Below are positions 34,987 through 43,844 of a stretch of 64,000 bases of DNA, piece by piece; the stretch's first letter is position 1, and every line of letters begins with the position of its first letter. The stretch is from positions 62,001 through 126,000 of the forward strand of contig NZ_AFXQ01000002.1 in NCBI RefSeq assembly GCF_000224415.1, given 5' to 3'. The stretch is from Citricoccus sp. CH26A. Its GTDB lineage: Bacteria > Actinomycetota > Actinomycetes > Actinomycetales > Micrococcaceae. Below the pieces are notes generated by a model, which did not search any database, was not told the origin of the DNA, and saw nothing but the letters and a program-made list of their open reading frames with translations. The position numbers and the translations under genes were made by a program.

Positions 34987-36065
34987 GGGGCCGGCGTCAC
35001 TCCCCGTGGCCCCGGGTGCGCGTCGCGACGCTGACCGCAGCGCTGGAGGCCGACGCGAAGCAGCTCGACGCGGGGCAGCGCGAGACCGTGCGGCTGCTCT
35101 GCTCCCGGCACGCACACGGGGTCTACCTGCACGGCGGGGTGGGCCGGGGCAAGACGTGGATCAGCGGTCGGTTCTTCGACGCGGCCGAGGTGCCCAAGGT
35201 GCGGATGCACATGCACGCCCTGCTGGGCCAGGTCACCCAGTCGGTGACCGGCGCCCCGGCCGGACGACAGGTCAGCGTCGACAGCGCCCTGCGGCGCCTG
35301 CTGGGGGACGCCCGGCTGGTGTACGTCGACGAGTTCCACGTCCACGACGTCGGCGACGCCCACCTGCTGCGCCGGGTACTGCCCGCCCTGCTGGACCTCG
35401 AGGCCGGGGTGCTATTGACCTCCAACTACCCGCCCGCGGACCTGCTGCCGGATCCCCTGTTCCACCATCACCTCGAACCGGTCATCGGGCTGATCCAGGA
35501 GCGTCTCACCGTGCGGCAGGTCCCCGACGGCGTCGACTACCGGCCGTTGACCCGGGGCGCCGACCGCGGGTTCGCGGCCGGGACGTGGACGGCCGCCGGC
35601 GCGGGGCAGGACGGGACCGGGCTGACCGGTGACGGGCCGAACGGTGCCGGGCTGACCGCTGGCACAACGAACGGTACCGGGACGAACGGTGCCGGGCCCG
35701 CGACGGGGGCGAGCGTGCCGGTGGGGACCAGCGGTACCCGGCGGCTGCGGGTGACCGCCGCGGATCCCGCTGCGGGAGTCCTCACCGCCACGTTCGCGCA
35801 GTTGTGCGAGCACCCGGTCTCCGTGCACGACTACCTCGGGCTGGCGCGGGAGTACGACCACTGGAGACTGCTGCGCGTCCCGGCCCCGGAGGACATCGAC
35901 GACCAGTCCTTCCAGCGGTTCGCGTTCCTCGTGGACGTGCTCGTGGACGCGGACCTGCGCCTGGACGTCACCGCGGCCCTGCCCCTGGATGACTGGGCCG
36001 GGCCGGGGCGCCTCCCGCGCGACGCCGACCGGTTCCTCAGCCGGCTGAGCCTGCTGCGGGGCTGA
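34983..36065 (+). CDS. zapE: ZapE/AFG1-like ATPase
   Basis: 360 residues, AFG1-like P-loop ATPase. Walker A is GGVGRGKT in YLHGGVGRGKTWIS and Walker B is LVYVDEFHVHDVGDA. GVLLTSNYPPADLLPDPLFHHHLEPVI is a sensor region highly typical of the family. The C-terminal RFAFLVDVLVDADLRLDV is also conserved. In Escherichia coli ZapE works with the divisome. An insertion at about 210-243, rich in Gly, Thr and Asn (GTGLTGDGPNGAGLTAGTTNG and onward), splits the family's usual spacing. Starts at GTG 34983, overlapping the upstream stop. The end overlaps the convergent APH gene by 29 bp. Confidence 0.87.
   Translation: MRGRRHSPWPRVRVATLTAALEADAKQLDAGQRETVRLLCSRHAHGVYLHGGVGRGKTWISGRFFDAAEVPKVRMHMHALLGQVTQSVTGAPAGRQVSVDSALRRLLGDARLVYVDEFHVHDVGDAHLLRRVLPALLDLEAGVLLTSNYPPADLLPDPLFHHHLEPVIGLIQERLTVRQVPDGVDYRPLTRGADRGFAAGTWTAAGAGQDGTGLTGDGPNGAGLTAGTTNGTGTNGAGPATGASVPVGTSGTRRLRVTAADPAAGVLTATFAQLCEHPVSVHDYLGLAREYDHWRLLRVPAPEDIDDQSFQRFAFLVDVLVDADLRLDVTAALPLDDWAGPGRLPRDADRFLSRLSLLRG
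35610..35715 (+). repeat. degenerate tandem repeat inside the ZapE-like gene
   Basis: Imperfect copies of a unit like GGGACCGGGCTGACCGGT / GGTGCCGGGCTGACCGCT / GGTACCGGGACGAACGGT encode a Gly/Thr/Asn-rich loop. Reading frame is preserved. Confidence 0.6.
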
Positions 36066-37017
36066 GTCCCGTCCGCGGACCCCACTGCCGCAGGTAGCCC
36101 CAGCCGATCGCGTGCAGGACGTCCTCCGGCGGCTGGGCGGCGAAGACGGTCGCCACGGCCAGGGACCACCCCGTGGCCCGGCGCCAGAGGTCATCGTCCG
36201 GGGCCCGGCCCGCCTCGTAACGGGCCCGGAACGCGGCGGCCCCGGCGGGCGTGAAGTGGGTCAGCACGATCCCCAGGTCCGAGGCGGGATCCCCGGCGCA
36301 GAGGTCCCCGAAGTCGACCAGGACCGGCTCCGGCGACTCGAGCGGAGTGCCCGTGGAGTCCTCCGCCAGCACCGTGTTGTCCGGGTGCGGGTCCCCGTGG
36401 AGCCAGACCGGCGGGCCCGTGTGGTCCCCGGCCGCCTGTGCCTCCTGCCAGGCGGCGTCCACCGCCCGGACCAGGGTCTCGGGGCAGTGGGGTCGCAGGG
36501 CCCGCCAGCGCGCATCGAAGCGATCGGCGGCCGCGGCCAGCGGCACGCCGCGGAACGGGTTGTCCGGGGCGTCCGGCGGGGCCGGGACGTGCAGGCGTCG
36601 CAGCCACCCCGCGAGGGCGGCGGCGTAGGCGTCCCGGGCCCCGGCCGGGCGGCGTGCCGCCGGGGTGCCCGCCACCCACGGCACCACGGCCCACCGGTAG
36701 GGGTACCCGGCCGCGGGGGCCCCGGTGCGCTCGGGGCGCGGGAGCCTCAGCCCGGTCTGCTCGGCGACGCGGGGCAGCCAGGCGACCTCCCGGTCGAGGA
36801 GGGCCTGGCCGGCGTCGTGCCGGGGCAGGCGGACGGCGAGGTCCTCCCCCAGCCGGACCATCGTGTTGTCCCAGCCGCGGACCACGCCGCCGCCCGGGGC
36901 CGGGTCCACGTCCCCACCGATCGGCAGCGCCGCCAGGTCCGGGTGCTGGGACGCCAGCAGGGCGCGGACGAGTCCGGCCGTGACGTCCGGTTCGCCGGAC
37001 CGGCGGTGACGCGGCAT
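36037..37017 (-). CDS. APH-type phosphotransferase family protein
   Basis: 326 residues. GGGVVRGWDNTMVRLGEDLAVRLPRHDAGQALLDREVAWLPRVA is the N-lobe with Lys replaced by Arg in the usual nucleotide-binding strand. VWLHGDPHPDNTVL is the Brenner motif with catalytic Asp and Asn, and PVLVDFGDLCAGDPASDL the metal Asp. This is the same broad family as the gene at 33967 but not a close copy. It overlaps the end of the convergent ZapE-like gene by 29 bp. A small-molecule kinase of unknown substrate. Confidence 0.87.
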   Translation of the reverse strand: MPRHRRSGEPDVTAGLVRALLASQHPDLAALPIGGDVDPAPGGGVVRGWDNTMVRLGEDLAVRLPRHDAGQALLDREVAWLPRVAEQTGLRLPRPERTGAPAAGYPYRWAVVPWVAGTPAARRPAGARDAYAAALAGWLRRLHVPAPPDAPDNPFRGVPLAAAADRFDARWRALRPHCPETLVRAVDAAWQEAQAAGDHTGPPVWLHGDPHPDNTVLAEDSTGTPLESPEPVLVDFGDLCAGDPASDLGIVLTHFTPAGAAAFRARYEAGRAPDDDLWRRATGWSLAVATVFAAQPPEDVLHAIGWGYLRQWGPRTGLSPAAGSAG

Positions 37018-37040
37018 CTCCCGGCCTCTCCTGGAGACGA

Positions 37041-37106
37041 CGGGAGGTCGAGGGCTGACGTGGACCGGCCCGTCTCCGGGCCCGCGGGTCAGCCGTCGAC
37101 CTCCCG
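37041..37106 (-). terminator. large nested hairpin after gatB
   Basis: Arms of 19 bp (37041-37059 and 37088-37106) match at 18 of 19 positions, and the 28-nt loop can itself fold (GGCCCG with CGGGCC). It starts about 26 bp after the gatB stop, so it is probably its terminator, though no T tract follows. Confidence 0.6.
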
Positions 37107-37131
37107 GTCGTGGCGTGGGGTGTCCCGGGGG

Positions 37132-38646
37132 TTACTCCGTGATGCCCAGCTGCTCCATGACGATCTCGCGCACGCGCCCGGCGTCGGCCTGGCCGCGCGT
37201 GGCCTTCATGACCGGGCCGATGAGGGCGCCGATGGCCTGCAGCTTGCCGCCCCTGATCTTCTCCACCACGCCCGGGTTCTGCGCGATGGCGTCCTGCACC
37301 GCGGTGGTGAGGGCGCCGTCGTCGGAGACGACCGCGAGCGAGCGGGCCTCGACGATGGCCCGCGGGGAGCCCTCGCCGGCGGCCACGAAGCCCAGGACCT
37401 GCTTGGCGATCTTGTCGTTGATCGTCTTCTCGGCGATCAGCGCCTCGACCTCCACGACGTCGGCCGGGGAGACCCCGAGTTCGGGGATGTCCTTGCCCTC
37501 CACGTTGGCCAGGCGGGCGATCTCGCCCATCCACCACTTGCGGGCCGCGGCGGCGGTGGACCCGGCCGCGATGGTGTCCGCGATCTCGTCCAGTACGCCG
37601 GCGTTGACGACGTCCCGGAACTCCTCGTCCGAGAAGCCCCAGTCGGCCTTCAGGCGCTTGCGGCGCTCGGCGGGCGGCTCGGGCAGCTGGGCGCGCAGCT
37701 CCTCGATCCACTCGGGCGTGGTCACGATCGGCACCAGGTCCGGCTCCGGGAAGTACCGGTAGTCGTCCGCGTCCGACTTCGGCCGGCCCGAGGTGGTGGT
37801 GCGGGTGTCCTCGTGCCAGTGCCGGGTCTCCTGCACGATCGAGCCGCCCGCCTTGAGGATGGCCGCCTGGCGCTGGATCTCGTAGGTGACGGCGTGGGCG
37901 ACGGCGCGCGTGGAGTTCACGTTCTTCGTCTCGGTGCGGGTGCCGAAGGCCGCGGTGCCCTTGGGCATCAGCGAGACGTTGGCGTCGCAGCGCACGTTGC
38001 CGCGTTCCATCCGCGCGTCGGAGATGCCCAGGTTCTTCACGATGTCCCGGACGGCCGTGACGTAGGCGCGGGCCAGTTCCGGCGCCCGCTCCCCCACCCC
38101 GGCGATCGGCTTGGTGACGATCTCGATCAGCGGAACGCCCGCGCGGTTGTAGTCCACGAGCGAGTGCGCCGCGTCCTGGATGCGGCCGGAGGCGCCACCG
38201 ACGTGCGTGAGCTTGCCGGCGTCCTCCTCCATGTGGGCGCGCTCGATCTCCACGCGGAAGACCGTCCCGTCCTCCAGCTCGACGTCCAGCCAGCCGTCGT
38301 GGGCGATCGGGTCGTCGTACTGGGAGGTCTGGAAGTTCTTCGGGGTGTCCGGGTAGAAGTAGTTCTTCCGGGCGAAGCCGCACGTCTCGGCGATCTGGCA
38401 GTTCAGGGCCAGTCCGAGCTTGATGGCGTACTCCACGGCCTTGCCGTTGACCACCGGCAGGACGCCGGGCAGGCCCAGGTCGACCTCGGTGACGTTGGTG
38501 TTGGGCACATCCCCGAAGGCGTTGGCGGCGGAGGAGAACATCTTGGTCTTGGTGTTGAGCTCCACGTGGACCTCGAAGCCCAGGACCGGGTCGAACTCGG
38601 CCATCGCCTCGTCGAACGTGAGCACCTCGTCGGTGACGGCGGTCAT
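37132..38646 (-). CDS. gatB: aspartyl/glutamyl-tRNA(Asn/Gln) amidotransferase subunit B
   Basis: 504 residues. [69 protein letters not shown] and [15 protein letters not shown] are the characteristic GatB kinase-domain motifs. The C-terminal YqeY-like tail ends [25 protein letters not shown]. It phosphorylates and transamidates mis-acylated Glu-tRNA(Gln) or Asp-tRNA(Asn) with GatA and GatC. The start overlaps the gatA stop by 4 bp; last gene of gatC-gatA-gatB. Confidence 0.97.
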   Translation of the reverse strand: MTAVTDEVLTFDEAMAEFDPVLGFEVHVELNTKTKMFSSAANAFGDVPNTNVTEVDLGLPGVLPVVNGKAVEYAIKLGLALNCQIAETCGFARKNYFYPDTPKNFQTSQYDDPIAHDGWLDVELEDGTVFRVEIERAHMEEDAGKLTHVGGASGRIQDAAHSLVDYNRAGVPLIEIVTKPIAGVGERAPELARAYVTAVRDIVKNLGISDARMERGNVRCDANVSLMPKGTAAFGTRTETKNVNSTRAVAHAVTYEIQRQAAILKAGGSIVQETRHWHEDTRTTTSGRPKSDADDYRYFPEPDLVPIVTTPEWIEELRAQLPEPPAERRKRLKADWGFSDEEFRDVVNAGVLDEIADTIAAGSTAAAARKWWMGEIARLANVEGKDIPELGVSPADVVEVEALIAEKTINDKIAKQVLGFVAAGEGSPRAIVEARSLAVVSDDGALTTAVQDAIAQNPGVVEKIRGGKLQAIGALIGPVMKATRGQADAGRVREIVMEQLGITE

Positions 38647-40229
38647 CGGTTCTCTCCTCCTGCGGTGCGGTCAGCGGTCCCGACGCCGGCCGGCTGGGTG
38701 CTGCGGGTGTCGTCCAGGTCCGGCGCCTGGGCCCAGAGCTGTGTGCCCCAGGCCTCCTCCAGGCGGATCTCCAGGGCCGCGGCGGCCCGGTACATCACGG
38801 CGTCGCCGCGGGCCGGGGCGAGGAACTGGACGCCGACGGGCAGGCCCTCGGCCAGTCCGCCGGGCACGGAGATGCCGGGGATGCCGGCCAGGTTCGCCGG
38901 GATGGTGGCGACGTCGTTGAGGTACATCGCCAGTGGGTCGTCGATCTTCTCGCCCAGGCCGAAGGCCGTGGTCGGGGAGGTCGGGGAGATGAGCACGTCG
39001 ACCTTCGAGAAGGCCTCGTCGAAGTCCCGCTGCACGAGCGTGCGGATCTTCTGCGCGGAGCCGTAGTAGGCGTCGTAGTACCCGGCCGAGAGGGCGTAGG
39101 TGCCCAGGATGATGCGGCGCTTGACCTCCTCGCCGAAGCCGGCCGCGCGGGTGGCGCCCATGACCTGCTCGATCGTGCCACCCTCCTCGGGGACGACGCG
39201 GTTGCCGTACCGGACGCCGTCGAACTTGGCCAGGTTGGAGGAGGCCTCCGACGGCATGATCAGGTAGTAGGCGCCCAGGGCGTACTTCAGGTGCGGGCAG
39301 GAGACCTCGATGACCTCGGCACCGGCGTCCCGCAGGATCGTCACGGCCTCGCGGAAGCGCTCGAGGACACCCTCCTGGTAGCCCTCGCCCTTGAGCTCGG
39401 AGACGATGCCGATCCGCAGGCCCGTCACGTCGTGCTGCCGCGCCGCGGTGAGCAGTCCCTCGAGGGGCTCGGTCAGTGAGGTGGAGTCCTTCGCGTCGTG
39501 GCCCCCGAGCAGTTCCTGCAGGGCGGCGGCGTCCTGCACCGTCCGGGCCACGGGGCCGATCTGGTCCAGGGAGGAGGCCATCGCGATCACGCCGTAGCGG
39601 GAGACCCCGCCGTAGGTGGGCTTGGCGCCCACGGTGCCGGTGACGGCACCCGGCTGGCGGATGGAGCCCCCGGTGTCCGAGCCGAGCGCCAGCGGTGCCA
39701 TGAACGAGGCCATGGCCGCGGCCGACCCGCCGCCGGAACCGCCGGGGATCCGGTCCAGGTCCCAGGGGTTGCGGGTGTTGCCGAACGCGGAGTGCTCGGT
39801 CGAGCCGCCCATGGCGAACTCGTCCAGGTTGGTCTTGCCCAGGATGGGCAACCGGGCCCGGCGCAGCTTCGTCACCACGGTGGCGTCATAGGGGCTCATC
39901 CAGCCCTCGAGCATCCGCGAACCGGCGGTCGTCGGCTGGCCGACGGTGACGATGTTGTCCTTCACGGCCACCGGCACGCCGGCCAGCGGGTGCAGGGCCT
40001 CGGCCTCGGCGCCGCCGGCGGCGCGGATCGCGTCCACCTCGGCCGCCACGGCAAGCGCCTCGTCCGGGTTGACGTGCAGGAAGGCGTGGATGCCGCGTTC
40101 CCCGCCGTCCACGGCGGCGATCCGGTCCAGGTGGGCCTGGGTCAGCTCCACGGAGGTGATCTCCCCGGCCCGCAGCTTCTCGGCCATCTGGAGGGCGGTC
40201 AGGCGGATCAGTTCAGTCGACTCGGTCAT
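38643..40229 (-). CDS. gatA: aspartyl/glutamyl-tRNA(Asn/Gln) amidotransferase subunit A
   Basis: 528 residues, amidase signature family. VAVKDNI holds the catalytic Lys, [13 protein letters not shown] the cis-Ser, and [12 protein letters not shown] the nucleophilic Ser. It releases ammonia from glutamine for GatB. ATG 40229 is chosen because GAGGGGGAG lies about 8 nt upstream; GTG 40238 is in frame. The gatC stop is 5 bp upstream, so the three are an operon. Confidence 0.97.
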   Translation of the reverse strand: MTESTELIRLTALQMAEKLRAGEITSVELTQAHLDRIAAVDGGERGIHAFLHVNPDEALAVAAEVDAIRAAGGAEAEALHPLAGVPVAVKDNIVTVGQPTTAGSRMLEGWMSPYDATVVTKLRRARLPILGKTNLDEFAMGGSTEHSAFGNTRNPWDLDRIPGGSGGGSAAAMASFMAPLALGSDTGGSIRQPGAVTGTVGAKPTYGGVSRYGVIAMASSLDQIGPVARTVQDAAALQELLGGHDAKDSTSLTEPLEGLLTAARQHDVTGLRIGIVSELKGEGYQEGVLERFREAVTILRDAGAEVIEVSCPHLKYALGAYYLIMPSEASSNLAKFDGVRYGNRVVPEEGGTIEQVMGATRAAGFGEEVKRRIILGTYALSAGYYDAYYGSAQKIRTLVQRDFDEAFSKVDVLISPTSPTTAFGLGEKIDDPLAMYLNDVATIPANLAGIPGISVPGGLAEGLPVGVQFLAPARGDAVMYRAAAALEIRLEEAWGTQLWAQAPDLDDTRSTQPAGVGTADRTAGGENR

Positions 40230-40234
40230 GCGTG

Positions 40235-40531
40235 TCACTCCCCCTCGAGGATCGCGGGCACCCGGAACTGGCCGTCCTCGGCCTCCGGGGCCATGGCCAG
40301 GGCCTGCTCCTGGGAGAGCATCTCCCCCGGCTCGTCCTCCCGGAACACGTTGGTCAGGGGGATCGGGTGGGACGTCGGCGGCACGTCGTCCCCGGCGACC
40401 TCGCTGACTGCGGCGACGGCATCCATGATGACGGCCAGTTCACCGGACATCTTGTCCAGCTCCTGCTCGTCCATCCGGATGTGGGCCAGTCGCGCCAGGT
40501 GGGCGACGTCCTCACGGGTGATGGCGGACAT
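40235..40531 (-). CDS. gatC: aspartyl/glutamyl-tRNA(Asn/Gln) amidotransferase subunit C
   Basis: 98 residues, full length for Gat[38 protein letters not shown] is the conserved helical start, and LREDEP-type residues ([10 protein letters not shown]) and the short C-terminal strand fit. It stabilises the GatA-GatB complex. First gene of the operon. Confidence 0.96.
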   Translation of the reverse strand: MSAITREDVAHLARLAHIRMDEQELDKMSGELAVIMDAVAAVSEVAGDDVPPTSHPIPLTNVFREDEPGEMLSQEQALAMAPEAEDGQFRVPAILEGE

Positions 40532-40609
40532 GGGTCTCCTGTGGTCTTCCGCGGATGGTGTGGTTCGGTGGACCAGTCTAGTCCCGGAGCAGTGCGGGCC
40601 GGGCCCGGC

Positions 40610-41239
40610 TCACACCGGCCGGCGGAACACCCAGTAGAGCTGGTCGGTGCCGTCCGTGGGCTCCTGGCCGATGTCCGACAGGCGCCAGTCCCGCTCCGGG
40701 ACCCGGACGAAACCCTCGGACTCGTACAGCCGGTGGGCCGAGGTCATGGTCTCCATGGTGGTGAGCACCACCGCCTCGATGCCCTCCAGCTGCTGCGCGC
40801 GGTCGATCGCGGCACGGACCAGGGCACGGGCCACGCCACGGCGCTGCACGGCGGGGTCCACGGCCAGCATCCGGAACTCGAACTCCCCGTCCCGGGCGGT
40901 CTCGGACATCGGCATGCCCGGCAGCGTCAGCACCACCGAACCGGCCACGACGCGCCGCGCGTCCCGGCCCTCACCGACCTCGACCTCGCCCACGAGCACG
41001 CGCGCCAGGCCGGCTCGGCCGGCGACGTCCTGCAAATGCTCGATGTAGGCGTCCTCGGGGTGGACGTGCCCGCCGTCCACGTAGGACGCCACGGTCAGGT
41101 GGGCGATCGCGGCGTGGTCCTCCTCGCGGGCGTCGCGGACGGTCACCCCGTCCACGCGGGACGTCAGCGGAGGCCGGTCGTCCTCGGGAAGCCCGGGATG
41201 CGTCTGGTCGGCGATCGGTCCGTGGTCGTCATGGGGCAC
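40610..41239 (-). CDS. GNAT family N-acetyltransferase
   Basis: 209 residues with one GNAT domain (about 30-200). The acetyl-CoA loop is VDPAVQRRGVARALVRAAID, with AHRLYESEGFVRVPERDW as the last conserved strand and helix. The substrate is unknown. A single gene upstream of gatC and on the same strand, 78 bp away, with no obvious shared promoter. Confidence 0.87.
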   Translation of the reverse strand: MPHDDHGPIADQTHPGLPEDDRPPLTSRVDGVTVRDAREEDHAAIAHLTVASYVDGGHVHPEDAYIEHLQDVAGRAGLARVLVGEVEVGEGRDARRVVAGSVVLTLPGMPMSETARDGEFEFRMLAVDPAVQRRGVARALVRAAIDRAQQLEGIEAVVLTTMETMTSAHRLYESEGFVRVPERDWRLSDIGQEPTDGTDQLYWVFRRPV

Positions 41240-41375
41240 GCCGAAATCCTACGCGTGGCCTCGGTGGGTGGCGAGCACGGCACCGAGCGGTGCCCGGCGC
41301 ACGGCAGTGATCACCAGTGCGTCCCCGACGCCGCCGGGCCTGGGCGAGCCCGTCGGGTGATGGTCATGCCGACAG

Positions 41376-42206
41376 TCAGGCCGAAGTCAGGATCTCCCTC
41401 AGCACGCCTTCCTGGAACGTCCGGGCTTGCCGGCCTGAGGGCGGGGGCCCACCGGAGCGGGTGGCCATGGACTGTTCGATGGCCTCGACCGGCCGGTAGC
41501 CGGCCTCGAGGAGCTGGCGGCCGGCGGCAACCTTGGACAGCCACCTGCCGTGGCGATACCGGACCAGTGCCCGGCAGGCCCCCAGGACCGCGTCGTCGGC
41601 CCCGGCCGCGGGGCAGTCCTCCGTCTGGGCGGGCAGCGCCATCCACCAGCGCAGCGAGTCGATCAGCAGGCTCCGCAGCTCATCCGGGGGTAGCTCGGCG
41701 AAGGCCTCTGCTGCCGGTGGCCCCGCCAGCACCCGGCCGCCCTGATGCAGGATGCTGCGGTCCAGCCCGTACCAGAAGGTCCCGTCGGCCACCGGGCGGT
41801 CCGCTGGTTGGAGGCTCTGCCGGAAGGCCATGGCCGGGCCGTCGTTCAACTCGAGTTCGAAACCCGGTCTCGCGGTGCCCGACTGTGCCGTGTCCAGGGT
41901 GTAGACGACCAGTTCCAGCCCCCGGGCCGGACACGGCAGGGCGCTGTGCCGCAACCGGGCGATCAACTCACGCTTGACGGGCTCACCCAGTGGATCGCTG
42001 CAGAGCAGTGCGATGTCGATGTCACTGCGGCCGGGTTGGAACGCGTTCAGGGCCAACGATCCGGCGGCGTACGCCCCGACGAACCCGGTGCCGAGCACCT
42101 GGCGGGCAGTCTTGACGACGGCTTCGAGATAGGCCTCCACGTTGGTACTTCGCCGGGCCGGTGAGGGTTGGAGACATGGGACAGCCGCGGGGAGACCGTA
42201 CATCAC
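41376..42206 (-). CDS. nucleotidyltransferase with AadA-like (DUF4111) C-terminus
   Basis: 276 residues. GAYAAGSLALNAFQPGRSDIDIALL is the polymerase-beta-type motif with GS and the metal-binding SDID pair. The C-terminal half (about 150-276) contains ELPPDELRSLLIDSLRWW and RYRHGRWLSKVAAGRQLLE, resembling the DUF4111 domain seen after this fold in streptomycin-3''-adenylyltransferases. Resistance is possible but not shown. The start is ATG 42206, overlapping the upstream membrane protein stop; GTG 42140 (VEAYLEAVVKTA) may be the true start. It lies in the lower-density accessory region. Confidence 0.8.
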   Translation of the reverse strand: MMYGLPAAVPCLQPSPARRSTNVEAYLEAVVKTARQVLGTGFVGAYAAGSLALNAFQPGRSDIDIALLCSDPLGEPVKRELIARLRHSALPCPARGLELVVYTLDTAQSGTARPGFELELNDGPAMAFRQSLQPADRPVADGTFWYGLDRSILHQGGRVLAGPPAAEAFAELPPDELRSLLIDSLRWWMALPAQTEDCPAAGADDAVLGACRALVRYRHGRWLSKVAAGRQLLEAGYRPVEAIEQSMATRSGGPPPSGRQARTFQEGVLREILTSA

Positions 42207-42514
42207 CCATCACCGCCGTGTGCCTGAACCCGTCGATTGTGGCGAGTGTTGAGCACCGCTGCGGGGATGGCCGCGACAATGAAGGACAGCCCCAGCGCCC
42301 AGTAGCCCAGGCTCTCCAGCCAGAAATAGGCCGAGAGCATCAGGAAGAAGAGCGCAACGGTTCGATACACGTACACCCTGCCTGGATGATGTCTGGGGCG
42401 ACCCCAGAACTGGGGGATCTTGTCGCCGGGATTCGCTTCGCGCAGTTGCTGGAACGTGAGGGTGAACATGACGGTCCCGATCAGCCACGCGCCTGACCCT
42501 AGGAATAACCCCAT
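42203..42514 (-). CDS. small membrane protein of unknown function
   Basis: 103 residues with an N-terminal hydrophobic segment (about 3-19) and two further segments (about 55-92, YRTVALFFLMLSAYFWLESLGYWALGLSFIVAAIPAAVL), separated by a charged loop (ANPGDKIPQFWGRPRHHPG). It ends with a basic tail. I do not recognise the family. It overlaps the nucleotidyltransferase start by 4 bp, so the two may be co-translated. No ribosome binding site is obvious. Confidence 0.65.
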   Translation of the reverse strand: MGLFLGSGAWLIGTVMFTLTFQQLREANPGDKIPQFWGRPRHHPGRVYVYRTVALFFLMLSAYFWLESLGYWALGLSFIVAAIPAAVLNTRHNRRVQAHGGDG

Positions 42515-43024
42515 GGGTCCAGTTCATCGCACGCTGACCCATATCGACAAAGAACCGTGGGTTCGCTGGTCTTCCCAGCCGCACCGTGCGTCTCCACTTA
42601 CCGTGCGTTCCGCTTGAGGGTCCCCAGGCGGTCAAAGCTATCTGGTTGTATGCAGGCGTATCATCACGGTTTCCGTCCTCGTCAGGCCGATAGCGTGAAC
42701 GCATGAGCCATGACGCCGCTGGGTCGAAGAAGTCCGTGAACTCCGGGGGGATCGACTTGTGGGGCGGGCACGAGCCGAGTGGTGAGGCACGACGTAACCG
42801 GCCGGCAATATCGAAGGCCCCCCGTGGCCTTGGCGTGGAGGGCTCGGAGCGCGCACGGGCTCCATTTCCCCCGCCGCCCGGTCTGCGTCCTCGTCGCTGA
42901 CTGGTGCGCACGGCCTCGGCCGCTTCTTGGACCTCAGCGCCCCCCGGTGGCCTCAGCCAGCCCGAGTGCCACGGACACCACCCCGACGGGTTCCCCCACC
43001 CAGTGCCTCCCCGACGACGCCTGC
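42515..43024. other. gene-poor stretch in the accessory region
   Basis: I see no convincing gene in these 510 bp. GC is lower than elsewhere between about 42600 and 42700. A 65-codon plus-strand frame at 42703-42900 (MSHDAAGSKKSVNSGG...) is possible but has no ribosome binding site and no recognisable motif. It may be debris between accessory genes. Confidence 0.4.
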
Positions 43025-43543
43025 TCAGTGGCCGGAAAGGATGTTCTTCAACGCCGCGGTCCCGACGGCGATGACCAGCACCGCCAGTGCGTAGACCAAG
43101 GCACGCGGGCGCGTCGCACCGCCAGCGCGCGCCACGTGGTACCCGACGACGCTGATGAATATGGAGAGCGCCAGCAGAGACATCCCGACCTCGAGGGAGG
43201 CGGGCAGGAACACCACCGGAAGGGAGGCGAGCAGTGCGGTCGCCGCTGCGCCGACCAGCTGCACGGTGGCCGACTGCACGTCCTCGGGACTGACTTTCCC
43301 GGCGCCCACCATCCGCGCCGAGAGTCGGAACGCGAACCAGTGGGCGAGTGCCAATCCGATGCTGATGCCCCAGATGACACCGAGCACGGGTAGGTGCGGG
43401 TCCGCTGTTTCGGGCAGGGCGATCAGGGCTGCGACCACGCAGATTGCGACGTAGAGGGCCGTGGTCAGGCCCTCCCTGCGAAGCTCCCGCGTGTGTCCGT
43501 GGTCGGTGGGCGTGTCGGGAGCATCTGGTGAGATCGGCGTCAT
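43025..43543 (-). CDS. four-helix membrane protein of unknown function
   Basis: 172 residues. After a short polar start (MTPISPDAPDTPTDHGHTRELRREG) come about four membrane segments: GLTTALYVAICVVAALIAL, VLGVIWGISIGLALAHWFA, ATALLASLPVVFLPASL and ISVVGYHVARAGGATRPRALVYALAVLVIAVGTAAL. The pattern suggests a small integral membrane protein; no family is recognised. ATG 43543 has GGGTGG 8 nt upstream. It stands alone between the nucleotidyltransferase and glycosidase genes. Confidence 0.7.
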   Translation of the reverse strand: MTPISPDAPDTPTDHGHTRELRREGLTTALYVAICVVAALIALPETADPHLPVLGVIWGISIGLALAHWFAFRLSARMVGAGKVSPEDVQSATVQLVGAAATALLASLPVVFLPASLEVGMSLLALSIFISVVGYHVARAGGATRPRALVYALAVLVIAVGTAALKNILSGH

Positions 43544-43844
43544 GAAATCTGCCACCCGACCGTCGCGACCGTGAGGAAGGCGCGCTCGACAGTGTAGACG
43601 GAGTGGACTTGCCCGGTGCACATGGAGGGCACGGGCGCACAGGAGAACTGCAACGCCTTTTCCTCCGCGGTCGTCGCGCCTAGAGGATCCTCGAACCGCG
43701 GAGCCGAAGTCTTGCCCATTCGTCACACCTGCCTGGTTGGTGGCACACCGGTGGGGGACTTCGCCGCCCGATCTGGCCGAGCGCTCGACAGGTCCGTTCC
43801 TGCGTGCGGGGTCCTGTGGCGGTCGTGGCTCGTCGGTCTCGAAG
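43544..43844. other. intergenic stretch before the glycosidase 3' end
   Basis: About 300 bp with no recognisable gene, hairpin or repeat. Short open frames on both strands lack ribosome binding sites and family features. Confidence 0.4.

Noticed and set aside
36112-39066. 984-codon open frame on the plus strand
   Set aside because: Lies opposite the phosphotransferase, gatB and part of gatA, all certain genes; low-complexity residues and no motif.
42703-42900. 65-codon plus-strand frame MSHDAAGSKKSVNSGG
   Set aside because: No ribosome binding site, no family resemblance and weak codon bias; kept only as a note in the gene-poor stretch.
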